Below the pieces are notes generated by a model, which was not told where the DNA came from, made no database searches, and saw only the letters and a program-made list of their open reading frames with translations. The position numbers were made by a program, and so were the translations under genes. Below, piece after piece: positions 25,983 through 34,060 of a stretch of 64,000 nt of DNA (positions within the stretch are counted from its first letter, which is position 1; every line of letters begins with the position of its first letter). Location: assembly GCA_944393725.1 (NCBI GenBank), contig CALYBC010000025.1, positions 1-64,000 on the forward strand. The letters are read 5' to 3'. The stretch is from an uncultured Alphaproteobacteria bacterium. Lineage in GTDB: Bacteria > Pseudomonadota > Alphaproteobacteria > RF32 > CAG-239.

Positions 25983-27133
25983 TTTTCCACTCTCCCCGTT
26001 CCTCTGCAAGATGCACATTCTTCGGTAAACAAATCTGCCAAAGTCGGCCTTCTTCTTGACCTTATTATTTCAACATTTCCGGCTCTGGTTAAGCCCAAAA
26101 CGGTTGCTTTCATCGGATCATCAGCCAAGCCGTTATTCAAAGTATCAATAATGTTTCGCAAATACTTAAAATCGGTAATTCCGGCAAAGTCTATAACTAT
26201 TTTACCCGACAAATTTCTCAAAACAATCTGCCTGGCAATTTCTTCTGCCGCTTCTTTGTTCAAGAGTCCGACATTTCCTTGCAAACAACCGTCACCACTG
26301 TCAACATCTATGGCAACAAATGCCTTAGTTTCTTCTATAATAACTCTGCCGCCGCATTTAAGCTTTACAACTTTTGCCAAAGCTTCCCCGATCATTTCAT
26401 CAATTCCGGCATTTGCAAAGGCTTTTGCGTCATACTCAACATTAACTTTTTCTTTGAGCTCATCCTCAAGCAAATGAGAATTAACTACCACTGTTTGCAA
26501 AAAGCTTATATTACGATTAATCATCTCAGTCAAAGCATTATCACGGCAAAACAATTTTTCGGGAGCTTTTGCACTCTTTGCTTTATTTATAACATCTGCA
26601 AAAGCACTTTCTAACACTTTGCTTTCGCCAAGAATTTTATCAAAATCGACATCTGCCGCCTCAGTTCTTACAATCCAACCACCTTCTGCCAAATTATCCG
26701 AAGCCCAATCAAACAGTTTTTCTCTTTTTTCTTCATCGGTAATTTTGCTCGAGATTTGAATCTCGCAACCATACGGACAAAAAACCACATACTGCCCTAC
26801 CAACTGCAAAAATCTCGATAATTTAGCCCCTTTTTCGGCTCTTTTTTCTTGTACTACCTGCACGATAATATCTTGACCTTCATTGGCATGCAAATCTTCC
26901 AGCTCTCTTTCTGAGGCATTGATAAACGCTTCTTTTTCGTCACCTATATTAACAAAATAACCTTCGTGATTATTGGCTGTTTTTATTTTTTTTACTATCT
27001 TACCGACAAAAATATCCCCCTCACCGGCGTTGTTTTTATCACTAACCACAAGCTCTGCCAATTTTCCGTTACATAATCCGGCAATTTTCTTAACCGAACC
27101 TTTTTCTTCGACTACAATCTTATCAATCATCAT
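25979..27133 (-). CDS. rng: Ribonuclease E/G family protein, short form
   Basis: 384 residues, shorter than E. coli RNase G. An S1-like RNA-binding part (about 35-85, [13 protein letters not shown]) lies in the first third. The catalytic RNase H-like core follows with the metal-binding aspartates in [11 protein letters not shown] and VIDFAGI. The C-terminal [10 protein letters not shown] resembles the Zn-link region. It would cut single-stranded RNA in 5' end-dependent mRNA or rRNA processing. Its ATG overlaps the maf stop (TAATGATG). Short RNase E/G proteins next to maf and yacG are usual in alphaproteobacteria. Confidence 0.88.
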   Translation of the reverse strand: MMIDKIVVEEKGSVKKIAGLCNGKLAELVVSDKNNAGEGDIFVGKIVKKIKTANNHEGYFVNIGDEKEAFINASERELEDLHANEGQDIIVQVVQEKRAEKGAKLSRFLQLVGQYVVFCPYGCEIQISSKITDEEKREKLFDWASDNLAEGGWIVRTEAADVDFDKILGESKVLESAFADVINKAKSAKAPEKLFCRDNALTEMINRNISFLQTVVVNSHLLEDELKEKVNVEYDAKAFANAGIDEMIGEALAKVVKLKCGGRVIIEETKAFVAIDVDSGDGCLQGNVGLLNKEAAEEIARQIVLRNLSGKIVIDFAGITDFKYLRNIIDTLNNGLADDPMKATVLGLTRAGNVEIIRSRRRPTLADLFTEECASCRGTGRVEK

Positions 27134-27699
27134 TAATTTACTCCGGCTCCATTTAGCAAAGCTTTAGCCTCATACAGCGGTAATCCAACAACTCCGCTGT
27201 AAGACCCGTTCATATTCAACACCAAAGCGGCCAAGCAACCTTCAATTTTGTATCCGGCACAACCGACCCACTCTTTTGACGCAACATAATCATTAATCTC
27301 TTTTTCTGACATATGTTTCATTTTTATTTTGGTGGTATTTAATCTGATAGCTGCCTTTTTATTTTTATCAACCACGCAAACGGCTGTCAAAACTCTGTGG
27401 CTTTTACCGGAAAGCATGCGCATAACGGCTATCTGCTCTGCATCATTTTTGGACTTTTGAATAATTTTATTGTTGCACACCACTACCGTATCAGAGGCTA
27501 AGACTGTTTCACCGCTGTTTTTTTCTGCCACTGCCACGGCTTTTTCTTTAGCCATTCTTTTAACATATTGACTTGCTTTTTCACCCCTTTTTGGTGTTTC
27601 ATCAATATCGGCTGGCTCAATTTTTTTAGGTTCAAAACCTATTTGCTTGAGCAAAGCTATCCTTTGTGGCGATTGTGATGCCAAAATAAAATCTTTCAT
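27133..27699 (-). CDS. maf: Maf-family nucleotide pyrophosphatase
   Basis: 188 residues, normal length. Seen: the N-terminal LASQSPQR substrate loop, the catalytic ASDTVVV aspartate, and the C-terminal GYKIEGCLAALV where most members read GSYxIQG. Maf proteins hydrolyse dTTP, UTP or modified nucleotides to prevent their incorporation. The GYKIEG segment is a slight departure from consensus. Transcribed with rng and yacG; upstream is the dksA terminator. Confidence 0.92.
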   Translation of the reverse strand: MKDFILASQSPQRIALLKQIGFEPKKIEPADIDETPKRGEKASQYVKRMAKEKAVAVAEKNSGETVLASDTVVVCNNKIIQKSKNDAEQIAVMRMLSGKSHRVLTAVCVVDKNKKAAIRLNTTKIKMKHMSEKEINDYVASKEWVGCAGYKIEGCLAALVLNMNGSYSGVVGLPLYEAKALLNGAGVN

Positions 27700-27723
27700 A
27701 AATTAAATCCCATTTATTTAAAA

Positions 27724-27757
27724 ACAAAAAGGGTTTTTAGCAAAAACTAAAAACCCT
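27724..27757 (-). terminator. Terminator of dksA
   Basis: GGGTTTTTAG / CTAAAAACCC stem with a 6-base loop, followed on the minus strand by a T run, 16 bases after the dksA stop. Confidence 0.85.
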
Positions 27758-27772
27758 CAACTCTAACCAAAA

Positions 27773-28198
27773 CTATACTTCGTCGTCGTAAGTTTTTTCC
27801 ATTCTTTCGTGACGTTCTTGAGCTTCGATAGACAATGTTGCAACAGGTCTTACCTCAAGCCTGTCAAGACCTATCGGATCACCGGTTTCTTCGCAATAAC
27901 CGTAAGTTCCATCTTCAATTCTTTTTAAAGCCTCATCAATTTTAGCAATCAACTTTCTGGCTCTGTCACGTGTTCTCAATTCCAAAGCCTTATCGGATTC
28001 TAAAGAGGCTCTGTCAATCTGATCTGGCTGATTGAGACCTCCTTGTTTCAAATCATCTAATGTATCCATAGATTGACCAATTAAAGATTTTTTCCAATCC
28101 AACAACTTCTGTCTGAAATACTCCAGTTGCATTTCATTCATATATTCTTCATTTTCCGAAGGTTTGTAATCCGGCGGCAAAGAAACAGCACTGTCCAT
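27773..28198 (-). CDS. dksA: RNA polymerase-binding transcription factor DksA
   Basis: 141 residues. A coiled coil (about 25-100) carries the tip residues that enter the RNA polymerase secondary channel, and the C-terminal globular part reads GYCEETGDPIGLDRLE and ATLSIEAQERHE. Only one of the zinc-finger cysteines remains, as in alphaproteobacterial single-cysteine DksA. It works with ppGpp in starvation control. AAGGAG lies 8 bases before the ATG. The fliX-like gene upstream points the same way, with about 100 bases between. Confidence 0.93.
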   Translation of the reverse strand: MDSAVSLPPDYKPSENEEYMNEMQLEYFRQKLLDWKKSLIGQSMDTLDDLKQGGLNQPDQIDRASLESDKALELRTRDRARKLIAKIDEALKRIEDGTYGYCEETGDPIGLDRLEVRPVATLSIEAQERHERMEKTYDDEV

Positions 28199-28297
28199 TA
28201 TTCCAACTCCTTAAAAAACAATTATAAAAATTTTTACTCAAGATATAATAAACAAATAAAAATTCAAGTAAAATTATCGCTTTTTCCTTTGTAAATT

Positions 28298-28720
28298 CTA
28301 CCTTGTAAGTTTTGCTAATTCAACCTCAACTCTTAATTCAATTTCTTGAATTATCTCTTGTAACTTAGGATCATTGGTTTCAATATCTTTTTGCTTAACC
28401 ATCCGCGATATGTTAATCAATTTATCTTTATCTATTTCACCGACTAATAAAGATTGTCTTATATCTTCCAGACTATCCAACAACTCGTTACCTTTTTTAA
28501 ACAACTTATTTCTTTTTTGTCTTTCTTCCTCATCATTTACCATTTGTGCTGCAAAAATAGCATCAGCCGAGGTCATTGCAGCAGTATGTTGCAAATTATC
28601 GGTTTGCGAAGTGCTTCCGGTTTTAAGATAATCGGCAAAACTTTCACCTGAGTAAGATTTTTTTATACTGCTGCTTTTCGACAGTTCGGTTGTTTTTCCG
28701 AGATCATCTATTTTTATCAA
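28298..28720 (-). CDS. fliX: FliX-like flagellar assembly regulator
   Basis: 140 residues. The N-terminal MIKI start, the middle HTAAMTSADAIFAAQ and the helical LFKKGNELLDSLEDIRQSLLVGEI resemble FliX, the alphaproteobacterial protein that couples class II flagellar assembly to transcription. The gene next to dksA also fits. The start is a TTG with AGGAG 9 bases upstream; that AGGAG overlaps the stop of the prepilin gene, so the two are in one transcript. No other flagellar gene is in the window, so function in a flagellum is inferred only. Confidence 0.7.
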   Translation of the reverse strand: MIKIDDLGKTTELSKSSSIKKSYSGESFADYLKTGSTSQTDNLQHTAAMTSADAIFAAQMVNDEEERQKRNKLFKKGNELLDSLEDIRQSLLVGEIDKDKLINISRMVKQKDIETNDPKLQEIIQEIELRVEVELAKLTR

Positions 28721-28732
28721 AATACATTACTC

Positions 28733-29335
28733 CTAATAAAAAACATATTGTATGGTATTGTCATATTCTTTACTACACAACTCCATTGCCACACTGGTAG
28801 AAACAGGAAAAGTATATTTTTCATTTGTTGCATTTTTTAATTGCCATACCGTTTTGCTGTTATCACTATTTACAACCATTGCATAAACAACCGATCTTTG
28901 TCCTTTATCCCAATTAATCTGTACGGCATTAACACAAGTTTTTCTGCTTAAACCGGTAAAAACAATTTCATATTTATCATCTTGATCGCTAACATCATCA
29001 TTATATACTTTTACCGAAACCTCACCACCGCTCCTGCTTTTTAACTTACCTCGGACACACATCTGAAAAGGTGCAATTTTATTATTGCATAAATAGGATG
29101 CAGCACTATTTTCATCACTACCCAATGCGCTATAATTACCGTCAAACCTATAAATATCCGAGATAGCTTTTTGCAAATCTCTCACCTCACCTGCCACCAT
29201 ATTTTGCGTAAACACCGCATATATGCTGTTTATTAATGAAATCACTGATACACCAAGCATAATAGCAATAGCAATAACGGCAATAGCCTCAATCATTGTT
29301 GCACCGGACTGATTTATTTTATTTATGCCCGACAT
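28733..29335 (-). CDS. Type IV prepilin-like protein (PilS-type)
   Basis: 200 residues. A short leader ends at G11, then ATMIEAIAVIAIAIMLGVSVISLI with glutamate at +5, the classic prepilin peptidase site and hydrophobic helix. The rest is a soluble head with paired cysteines (SYLCNN, QMCVRG, RKTCVN, MELCSK) as in major pilins of the PilS_N group. GAGGAG lies 5 bases before the second ATG (29335), preferred over the one 3 bases earlier. No pilus assembly genes are near, so it may be part of a pilus encoded elsewhere. Co-transcribed with fliX. Confidence 0.75.
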   Translation of the reverse strand: MSGINKINQSGATMIEAIAVIAIAIMLGVSVISLINSIYAVFTQNMVAGEVRDLQKAISDIYRFDGNYSALGSDENSAASYLCNNKIAPFQMCVRGKLKSRSGGEVSVKVYNDDVSDQDDKYEIVFTGLSRKTCVNAVQINWDKGQRSVVYAMVVNSDNSKTVWQLKNATNEKYTFPVSTSVAMELCSKEYDNTIQYVFY

Positions 29336-29462
29336 CATAACTCCTCTGCCACACTCTTTTAATAAAAACAACAAATACATTGTTTTTTATTTTACTTTTT
29401 CCAATATATTATATATATAATATTGCCAAAGGCAAACATATCTTTTTTACCTGGAGATTAAA

Positions 29463-29996
29463 ATGAAGAAATTTTTTACATTTTTTAGTTTATTTACAAT
29501 CGCTACCCTTTCTCAAGAAGTTTCTGCACTGGAATACAGACCGTATTTTGGTATTGGTTATGCTGCTGACCATATTAATTACAAAGCAACACCTACCAAT
29601 ATCAACATGAATTCTTACACTGCTTTTATCGGAAGTGAATACAACAAATATTTCGGCACCGAAGTATTTTATCAACAAAGCACAACCTGGAATAAAGTTA
29701 TTAAAGGCAACAAGATAAGCAGTGATTTCTACGCCTATGGACTTGACACTTATACATATCTCCCTCTTGGTTGTGAGCAAAGAATAGCTCCTTTTGCCAC
29801 ATTAGGTGTTTCTGGATATGAATTTGGCAAAGATAACAAAGATTGGGGATTGGGATACCGCATGGGCGGCGGTTTACAATATAAGATTACTGACAATATT
29901 GCCATCAGAGCTCTAGGCCGTTATATTCTGACAGACAAGCTAGATAATATTGATCATATATCAGAATTTTCGATTAATTTAAAATATGTTTTTTAA
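29463..29996 (+). CDS. Small outer-membrane beta-barrel protein
   Basis: 177 residues. A signal peptide (about 1-22, ending VSA) precedes alternating hydrophobic strands with aromatic girdle residues and a C-terminal aromatic (KYVF), as in 8-strand opacity/OmpA-like barrels. Motifs such as PYFGIGYAADH and FATLGVSGYEFG fit the porin_4/opacity group. GGAGA before the ATG. First of a run of small exported proteins; transcribed with the lipoprotein gene 10 bases downstream. Role unknown, possibly host-surface contact. Confidence 0.75.
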   Translation: MKKFFTFFSLFTIATLSQEVSALEYRPYFGIGYAADHINYKATPTNINMNSYTAFIGSEYNKYFGTEVFYQQSTTWNKVIKGNKISSDFYAYGLDTYTYLPLGCEQRIAPFATLGVSGYEFGKDNKDWGLGYRMGGGLQYKITDNIAIRALGRYILTDKLDNIDHISEFSINLKYVF

Positions 29997-30006
29997 GGAA
30001 TAAAAA

Positions 30007-30474
30007 ATGAAAAAATTTCTTCTCGCCTTTTTACTGATAACACTGGTTGCTTGCTCAAAAGAAGACACCACCGCCGAAAAGACAGCTCAAGCCAATCAGA
30101 CATTAGATAAAGAAACGGTTTTTTCTTTTTCTTCAGACGATTTAACCGCAGGCTGCAATAATTCTTCAGAAATTATATGCACCATAAATTTAGCTGTTAA
30201 GTGCACTATTAATCCCAACCTGGATGAGTGTAGCGAAAACAAAGAAATATTACCGTCATTCATATTTATGCAAGATGAATCTTTACAAAGACCAACATTC
30301 CAATCATATCAGATTACAAAATTAAAACCACGCGAAGACGGTGCCGTAGAAGTATATACTCAAAGTTCATGTAATGGCAATTGGTTTGGCCTATGTAACG
30401 GTAATATAATCTATGTTATGAAAAACTACGATTCCAAATGGCAAATAGTTGATATGTACGCCGTAGAATTTTAA
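30007..30474 (+). CDS. Hypothetical lipoprotein
   Basis: 155 residues. The lipobox LVAC (cysteine 16) follows a short hydrophobic signal. The mature part has several cysteines (GCNNSSEIICTINLAVKC, LDEC, SSCNGNWFGLC) that could form disulfides. No family recognised. AAGGA before the ATG, 10 bases after the barrel gene, so probably one transcript. Its last codon overlaps the end of the convergent gene at 30471. Confidence 0.7.
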   Translation: MKKFLLAFLLITLVACSKEDTTAEKTAQANQTLDKETVFSFSSDDLTAGCNNSSEIICTINLAVKCTINPNLDECSENKEILPSFIFMQDESLQRPTFQSYQITKLKPREDGAVEVYTQSSCNGNWFGLCNGNIIYVMKNYDSKWQIVDMYAVEF

Positions 30475-30860
30475 TTTTCAGACAACTTATCAAGCAAAAG
30501 ATAAAAATCTCTCTTTTCTTGTGTATCATTTGTTTCCAAAGGTTCAGATTCCACAACAAAAATATCCCCTGTTGTCATTTTAGCAATATCAACAGCTATA
30601 TTATCATCTAGTATCAACTCACCGTCGTCTGCAAATTTTTTTAGATTTGCCAGATAAACATCATATTTTTTCTTATAATCAGGTTTATTTATTTCTCTGT
30701 CGTATTCAATATACTTTTTACTATCCGGCAACTTCTCCACTTTGTGCATTTTATCTGTTTCCGGAATAAAAAAATCAGGTTCTTTTAACTGGCGTACATA
30801 CCTTGCCTCAGCTGATTGATAAAACAACAATAAAAGCAATAACAACAAAATTTTTCGCAT
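30471..30860 (-). CDS. Hypothetical secreted protein
   Basis: 129 residues. A leucine-rich signal peptide (about 1-19, ending SAEA) is followed by a charged lysine- and aspartate-rich mature part with no cysteines. No family recognised. The ATG at 30860 gives the better signal peptide than one 12 bases upstream. It converges on the lipoprotein gene and overlaps it by 4 bases. Confidence 0.65.
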   Translation of the reverse strand: MRKILLLLLLLLFYQSAEARYVRQLKEPDFFIPETDKMHKVEKLPDSKKYIEYDREINKPDYKKKYDVYLANLKKFADDGELILDDNIAVDIAKMTTGDIFVVESEPLETNDTQEKRDFYLLLDKLSEN

Positions 30861-30905
30861 TTTTATAACCATAAATTAACAATTAACCTATAACAATATT
30901 TTATT

Positions 30906-31571
30906 ATGAAAAAGATTTTTTTTATATTAACAAATTTATTTTTTTTAAGCCGCACAGTTTTTGCGGCAGATTGCTCATCATTGCAAATAAACCCCGAAAT
31001 AGAATTAACCTCTTCTTTTGGTAAATTAACCGGAATATACGATAAAGATAAAGAAGAAATATCTGCATTGGCAGAACAATTAAACAGTATTGAACACGGA
31101 CTTTTTGCATCTGGTTTATCAACCGTGAATATAGATTTTGATATCTCACTTGAAGCCGAAGCGCTTCAAATCGACAAAACAACATATTGCATAATACCGG
31201 CAAAAATAAAATTATTTTTAGGTTTAACCAACCCGACAATTTATCTTTCGCAAGAACTACAAGCCGAAAGTTGTGCATACAATATTGTTTTATATCATGA
31301 ACAAGTCCATCACCAAATAAATGTTGCAACACTTGAATATTATCTTCCTTTATTTAAAGACGCAGCCGAGAAACTATCAAAAAAAATAACCCCTATAAAG
31401 ACAGATACTTTAAACAACAATAAAGAAAACATTTCGCAAATGACTATAGAATTTAATCAAAATCTTATTCCGCTTGTAAACTACATAAAAAAAGAGATTA
31501 TCAATCAACAAAAGCGACTGGATAATCCCAAAAACTACAAATTTGAAAGCAAACTTTGCCAAGACAACTAA
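30906..31571 (+). CDS. Secreted protein with HExxHH motif (putative metallopeptidase)
   Basis: 221 residues. A signal peptide (about 1-21) precedes a domain with YHEQVHHQ (H131, E132, H135, H136), the zinc-binding pattern of metallopeptidases and of DUF922-type predicted Zn proteases. A C-terminal helical region follows (about 150-215). A third zinc ligand cannot be assigned with confidence. There is no clear ribosome binding site. It converges on the HAD phosphatase gene with a 4-base overlap. Enzyme activity is an inference from the motif. Confidence 0.6.
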   Translation: MKKIFFILTNLFFLSRTVFAADCSSLQINPEIELTSSFGKLTGIYDKDKEEISALAEQLNSIEHGLFASGLSTVNIDFDISLEAEALQIDKTTYCIIPAKIKLFLGLTNPTIYLSQELQAESCAYNIVLYHEQVHHQINVATLEYYLPLFKDAAEKLSKKITPIKTDTLNNNKENISQMTIEFNQNLIPLVNYIKKEIINQQKRLDNPKNYKFESKLCQDN

Positions 31572-32239
31572 GAAGCTTTTCCTTTTAAAACATCTTCCAA
31601 AAAGCTTTCTATCCCCTTGTAAGCATAATCAATAAAAGTTTTATCTTTTGTAGAATTATTATGATAATAAATTCTAACTGTTGTCATACCGGCTTCTTTG
31701 GCAAACTCAAGATTAGAATAGCTGTCATCGACGAACACGCAATCTTCTGGTTTCGCATTTATTTTTTTGCAAAATTCTTTATAAACATTTGCATTTTCAT
31801 TTTTTTTATAAACACCAAAATCCTCCACCGAATAATAGCGATTTTTAAAAAATTCATACAAACCGAGGTGCTTAAGAATTTTTTCCGAAGCATAACGATC
31901 GCTTGCTGTAAATACATATTGCTCTGCCGGAACTTTTTCTATTTTTTCCAGCAAATTATCATAAGGAACAATCTTTTCCACCGGTTTTCTTTTATGATAA
32001 GCAATAAACAAGTCTTTTGGTTTTATATTGTAATTTTGATAAAAAATCTCTCCGCCGTCTCTATATATTTTATATGATTCCGTAACTAATTTTTTAGCTT
32101 TTTCAACATCCATATCAAGACCTAAATCATAAACCAAAGCCTCAGCCATAACGGTATCAAGAATATCGGCAAAATACTCTGTTTTATTATACAAAGTATC
32201 ATCCAAATCATAAATAACAATATTTTTACCTAAAACCAC
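31568..32239 (-). CDS. HAD hydrolase, pyrimidine 5'-nucleotidase-like
   Basis: 223 residues. HAD motifs: DLDDTLYN (nucleophile D11), TASDR (motif II), a lysine in VYKKNE, and VFVDDSYSN (motif IV). The helical cap after motif I and the DLDDTLY form match the SDT1/pyrimidine 5'-nucleotidase branch. It likely dephosphorylates a small phosphometabolite. The start is GTG with AAGGG 7 bases upstream. Stands between dnaQ and the secreted metalloprotein, not in an obvious operon. Confidence 0.82.
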   Translation of the reverse strand: MVLGKNIVIYDLDDTLYNKTEYFADILDTVMAEALVYDLGLDMDVEKAKKLVTESYKIYRDGGEIFYQNYNIKPKDLFIAYHKRKPVEKIVPYDNLLEKIEKVPAEQYVFTASDRYASEKILKHLGLYEFFKNRYYSVEDFGVYKKNENANVYKEFCKKINAKPEDCVFVDDSYSNLEFAKEAGMTTVRIYYHNNSTKDKTFIDYAYKGIESFLEDVLKGKAS

Positions 32240-32306
32240 ATCAGTACCCTTCTGTTAACACAAACAGCGGGATTTTAATTAAAAAATAGCTAAAAATCAA
32301 GAAGAA

Positions 32307-32996
32307 TCAAAGATTCCAAATTGGATTTTTTACATTTTTTTCTAAAAATTGCTGATGCTGTTCTTCAAAATTTTCGTCAATACTAAAAACTCTCGGTTTT
32401 CTTAAATTATTACCTTTAACATCTTCTCTGATAACATTAATTTTATTTTGTTGTTTTTTAGCATCCAATAACAAACTAGGCTCTTTTCCGCCAAGCAACT
32501 CTAGATAAACTTCTGACAAAAGCTGAGCATCAAGCAAAGCTCCGTGAAAAGTACGAGCACTATTATCAATCTCAAATCTTTTACACAATGCATCAAGACT
32601 GCATCTTGCACCCGGAAACATAGCTCTGGCAATTTCCAAGGTATCAATACAATTATCCCAAGACATCTGTCTTTTATTAATTTGCTTTAGCTCATAATTA
32701 ACAAAATTCATATCAAAAGAAGCATTGTGCGCCACCAACTTATCATCACCGATAAACTCCAACCATTTATCGGCCACTTTGTCAAAAGTTGGATAATCTT
32801 TTAAAATTTCATAAGTAAGACCATGCACCTTAACGGCATCTTCCGGAACTTCTCTTTCCGGATTTATATATTGGTGAAAAGTTTTACCGGTTGGTAGATG
32901 GTTAATAAGTTCAACCGCACCTATTTCTATAAGTCTATGCCCTTTTGCATATTCAAAGCCTGTAGTCTCAGTATCAAAAACAATTTCCCTAACCAT
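32307..32996 (-). CDS. dnaQ: DNA polymerase III epsilon subunit (3'-5' exonuclease)
   Basis: 229 residues. The DEDDh exonuclease motifs are complete: FDTETTGFE (Exo I), AHNASFDMNFV (Exo II) and HGALLDAQL (Exo III). The C-terminal tail (about 185-229) is the usual polymerase-binding region. It proofreads for the replicative polymerase. Its ATG overlaps the coaE stop as TAATG. dnaQ-coaE pointing away from the origin is the Caulobacter-like arrangement. Confidence 0.94.
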   Translation of the reverse strand: MVREIVFDTETTGFEYAKGHRLIEIGAVELINHLPTGKTFHQYINPEREVPEDAVKVHGLTYEILKDYPTFDKVADKWLEFIGDDKLVAHNASFDMNFVNYELKQINKRQMSWDNCIDTLEIARAMFPGARCSLDALCKRFEIDNSARTFHGALLDAQLLSEVYLELLGGKEPSLLLDAKKQQNKINVIREDVKGNNLRKPRVFSIDENFEEQHQQFLEKNVKNPIWNL

Positions 32997-33580
32997 TAAT
33001 TTTCTTCCAACGAATTTATAACATTGATTAATTGCACCCTAAGAATATTAAAAGGCTTATTCGTGTTAATTACAATATCAGACAAATATTTTTTATAGCT
33101 ATTGTTCATTTGTACATTATTTATTTTTTCAAAATCTTCTGCCGAAATATTATCTCTTTTCATAACGCGTTGTTTTTGGGTATTATAATCAACATCTGCC
33201 AATATTATTACATCGCAATATTTATCCCAATTTTTTTCAAAAAGCAACGCAATATCCAAAAACGCCACATAATTATCTTTAGCTTTTTTATTTATAATTT
33301 TTTTTATTTTTGCATTAAGAATAGGGTATATAATATCTTCTAACTTTTTTAATTTTTCTTTATCGGAAAATACTATATTTCTGAGATATTTCTTATCCGC
33401 AACACCGTTTTTAACACTTTTTGGAAACAAATTTTCAAGCTTTATTAAAAAATCCTTATTATTATATATTTTTCTTACCCAAGCATCAACATCATACACG
33501 GCATACCCCAAACCTCTGACAATATTAGCCAAGGTAGTTTTTCCGCATCCTATTGAACCGGTAATAGCAACAAGCTTCAT
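32996..33580 (-). CDS. coaE: Dephospho-CoA kinase
   Basis: 194 residues. It phosphorylates dephospho-CoA in the last step of CoA synthesis. P-loop GSIGCGKTT (8-16), the DVDAWVRKIY acidic site and the LID-like QKQRVMKRD are present. Length is normal. First gene to the left of the probable replication origin, transcribed away from it. Confidence 0.92.
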   Translation of the reverse strand: MKLVAITGSIGCGKTTLANIVRGLGYAVYDVDAWVRKIYNNKDFLIKLENLFPKSVKNGVADKKYLRNIVFSDKEKLKKLEDIIYPILNAKIKKIINKKAKDNYVAFLDIALLFEKNWDKYCDVIILADVDYNTQKQRVMKRDNISAEDFEKINNVQMNNSYKKYLSDIVINTNKPFNILRVQLINVINSLEEN

Positions 33581-33778
33581 TTTTTACCACCAATCAATAA
33601 GTTAAGTAATTTTTGCACAATTAGCGGTTTTTCTGTGTATAAATCAAGCAAACCACGCTAAGCAGTTTAACTTATTCTCATAATATTAAATTTAATTTTA
33701 CCACTTATAAACAAGAGATTTATTTATAAAAACCATGTTGATATTTTTAATTATCAACAGCAGTTAAAAAAACAATTA

Positions 33779-33794
33779 TTAACGAAATATTAAC
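33779..33794 (+). promoter_or_regulatory. CtrA-type box 1
   Basis: TTAA, 7 bases, TTAAC: an exact match to the alphaproteobacterial CtrA consensus, inside the probable origin. In Caulobacter CtrA bound at such sites blocks initiation. In AT-rich DNA single matches are weak evidence, but a second one lies 14 bases on. Confidence 0.5.
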
Positions 33795-33808
33795 GATGAT
33801 TCAAAATA

Positions 33809-33824
33809 TTAAAAAAAGGTTAAC
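33809..33824 (+). promoter_or_regulatory. CtrA-type box 2
   Basis: A second TTAA-N7-TTAAC match, same orientation, 14 bases after the first and 17 bases before a DnaA-box-like TTATCAACA (33842-33850). Confidence 0.5.
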
Positions 33825-33974
33825 ATTTGGATTCTATCAAATTATCAACAATTAAAAAATCTGTGTATATTTCTGTAAACAAAAATTTAATCCACAAGAC
33901 TCACAATGATATACAAATAACAACAATATTTTTTAAATATATTGATAGGGAAGGCAGGGTGTTGATAAAATAAA

Positions 33975-34004
33975 TTGACAAACAAACAAAAAACAATATA
34001 TAAA
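33975..34004 (+). promoter_or_regulatory. Likely promoter of rho
   Basis: TTGACA (33975-33980) is followed after 16 bases by TATATA (33997-34002), or after 18 by TATAAA. It lies about 55 bases before the rho ATG and right after the last DnaA-box-like site, so rho transcription could influence the origin. Confidence 0.55.
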
Positions 34005-34060
34005 AGCAGAGTAATCAGATATTCACTTTTCTTACTAAATTTCCCAAAACAAAGGTAAAC

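Larger units (their letters stand above)
33581..34060. other. oriC: Probable chromosome replication origin (oriC)
   Basis: A 480-base non-coding, very AT-rich gap between divergent coaE and rho. DnaA-box-like 9-mers: TTATCAACA at 33751-33759 and 33842-33850 and, reversed, at 33960-33968; TTATACACA reversed at 33634-33642; TAATCCACA at 33888-33896. Each differs from TTATCCACA by one base. Two CtrA-type TTAA-N7-TTAAC boxes lie at 33779-33824. In Caulobacter and relatives the origin lies in this neighbourhood (coaE, dnaQ on one side; rho, mnmE, mnmG, parAB on the other). hemE, aroE and ppsR, usual neighbours, are missing here. Confidence 0.72.
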
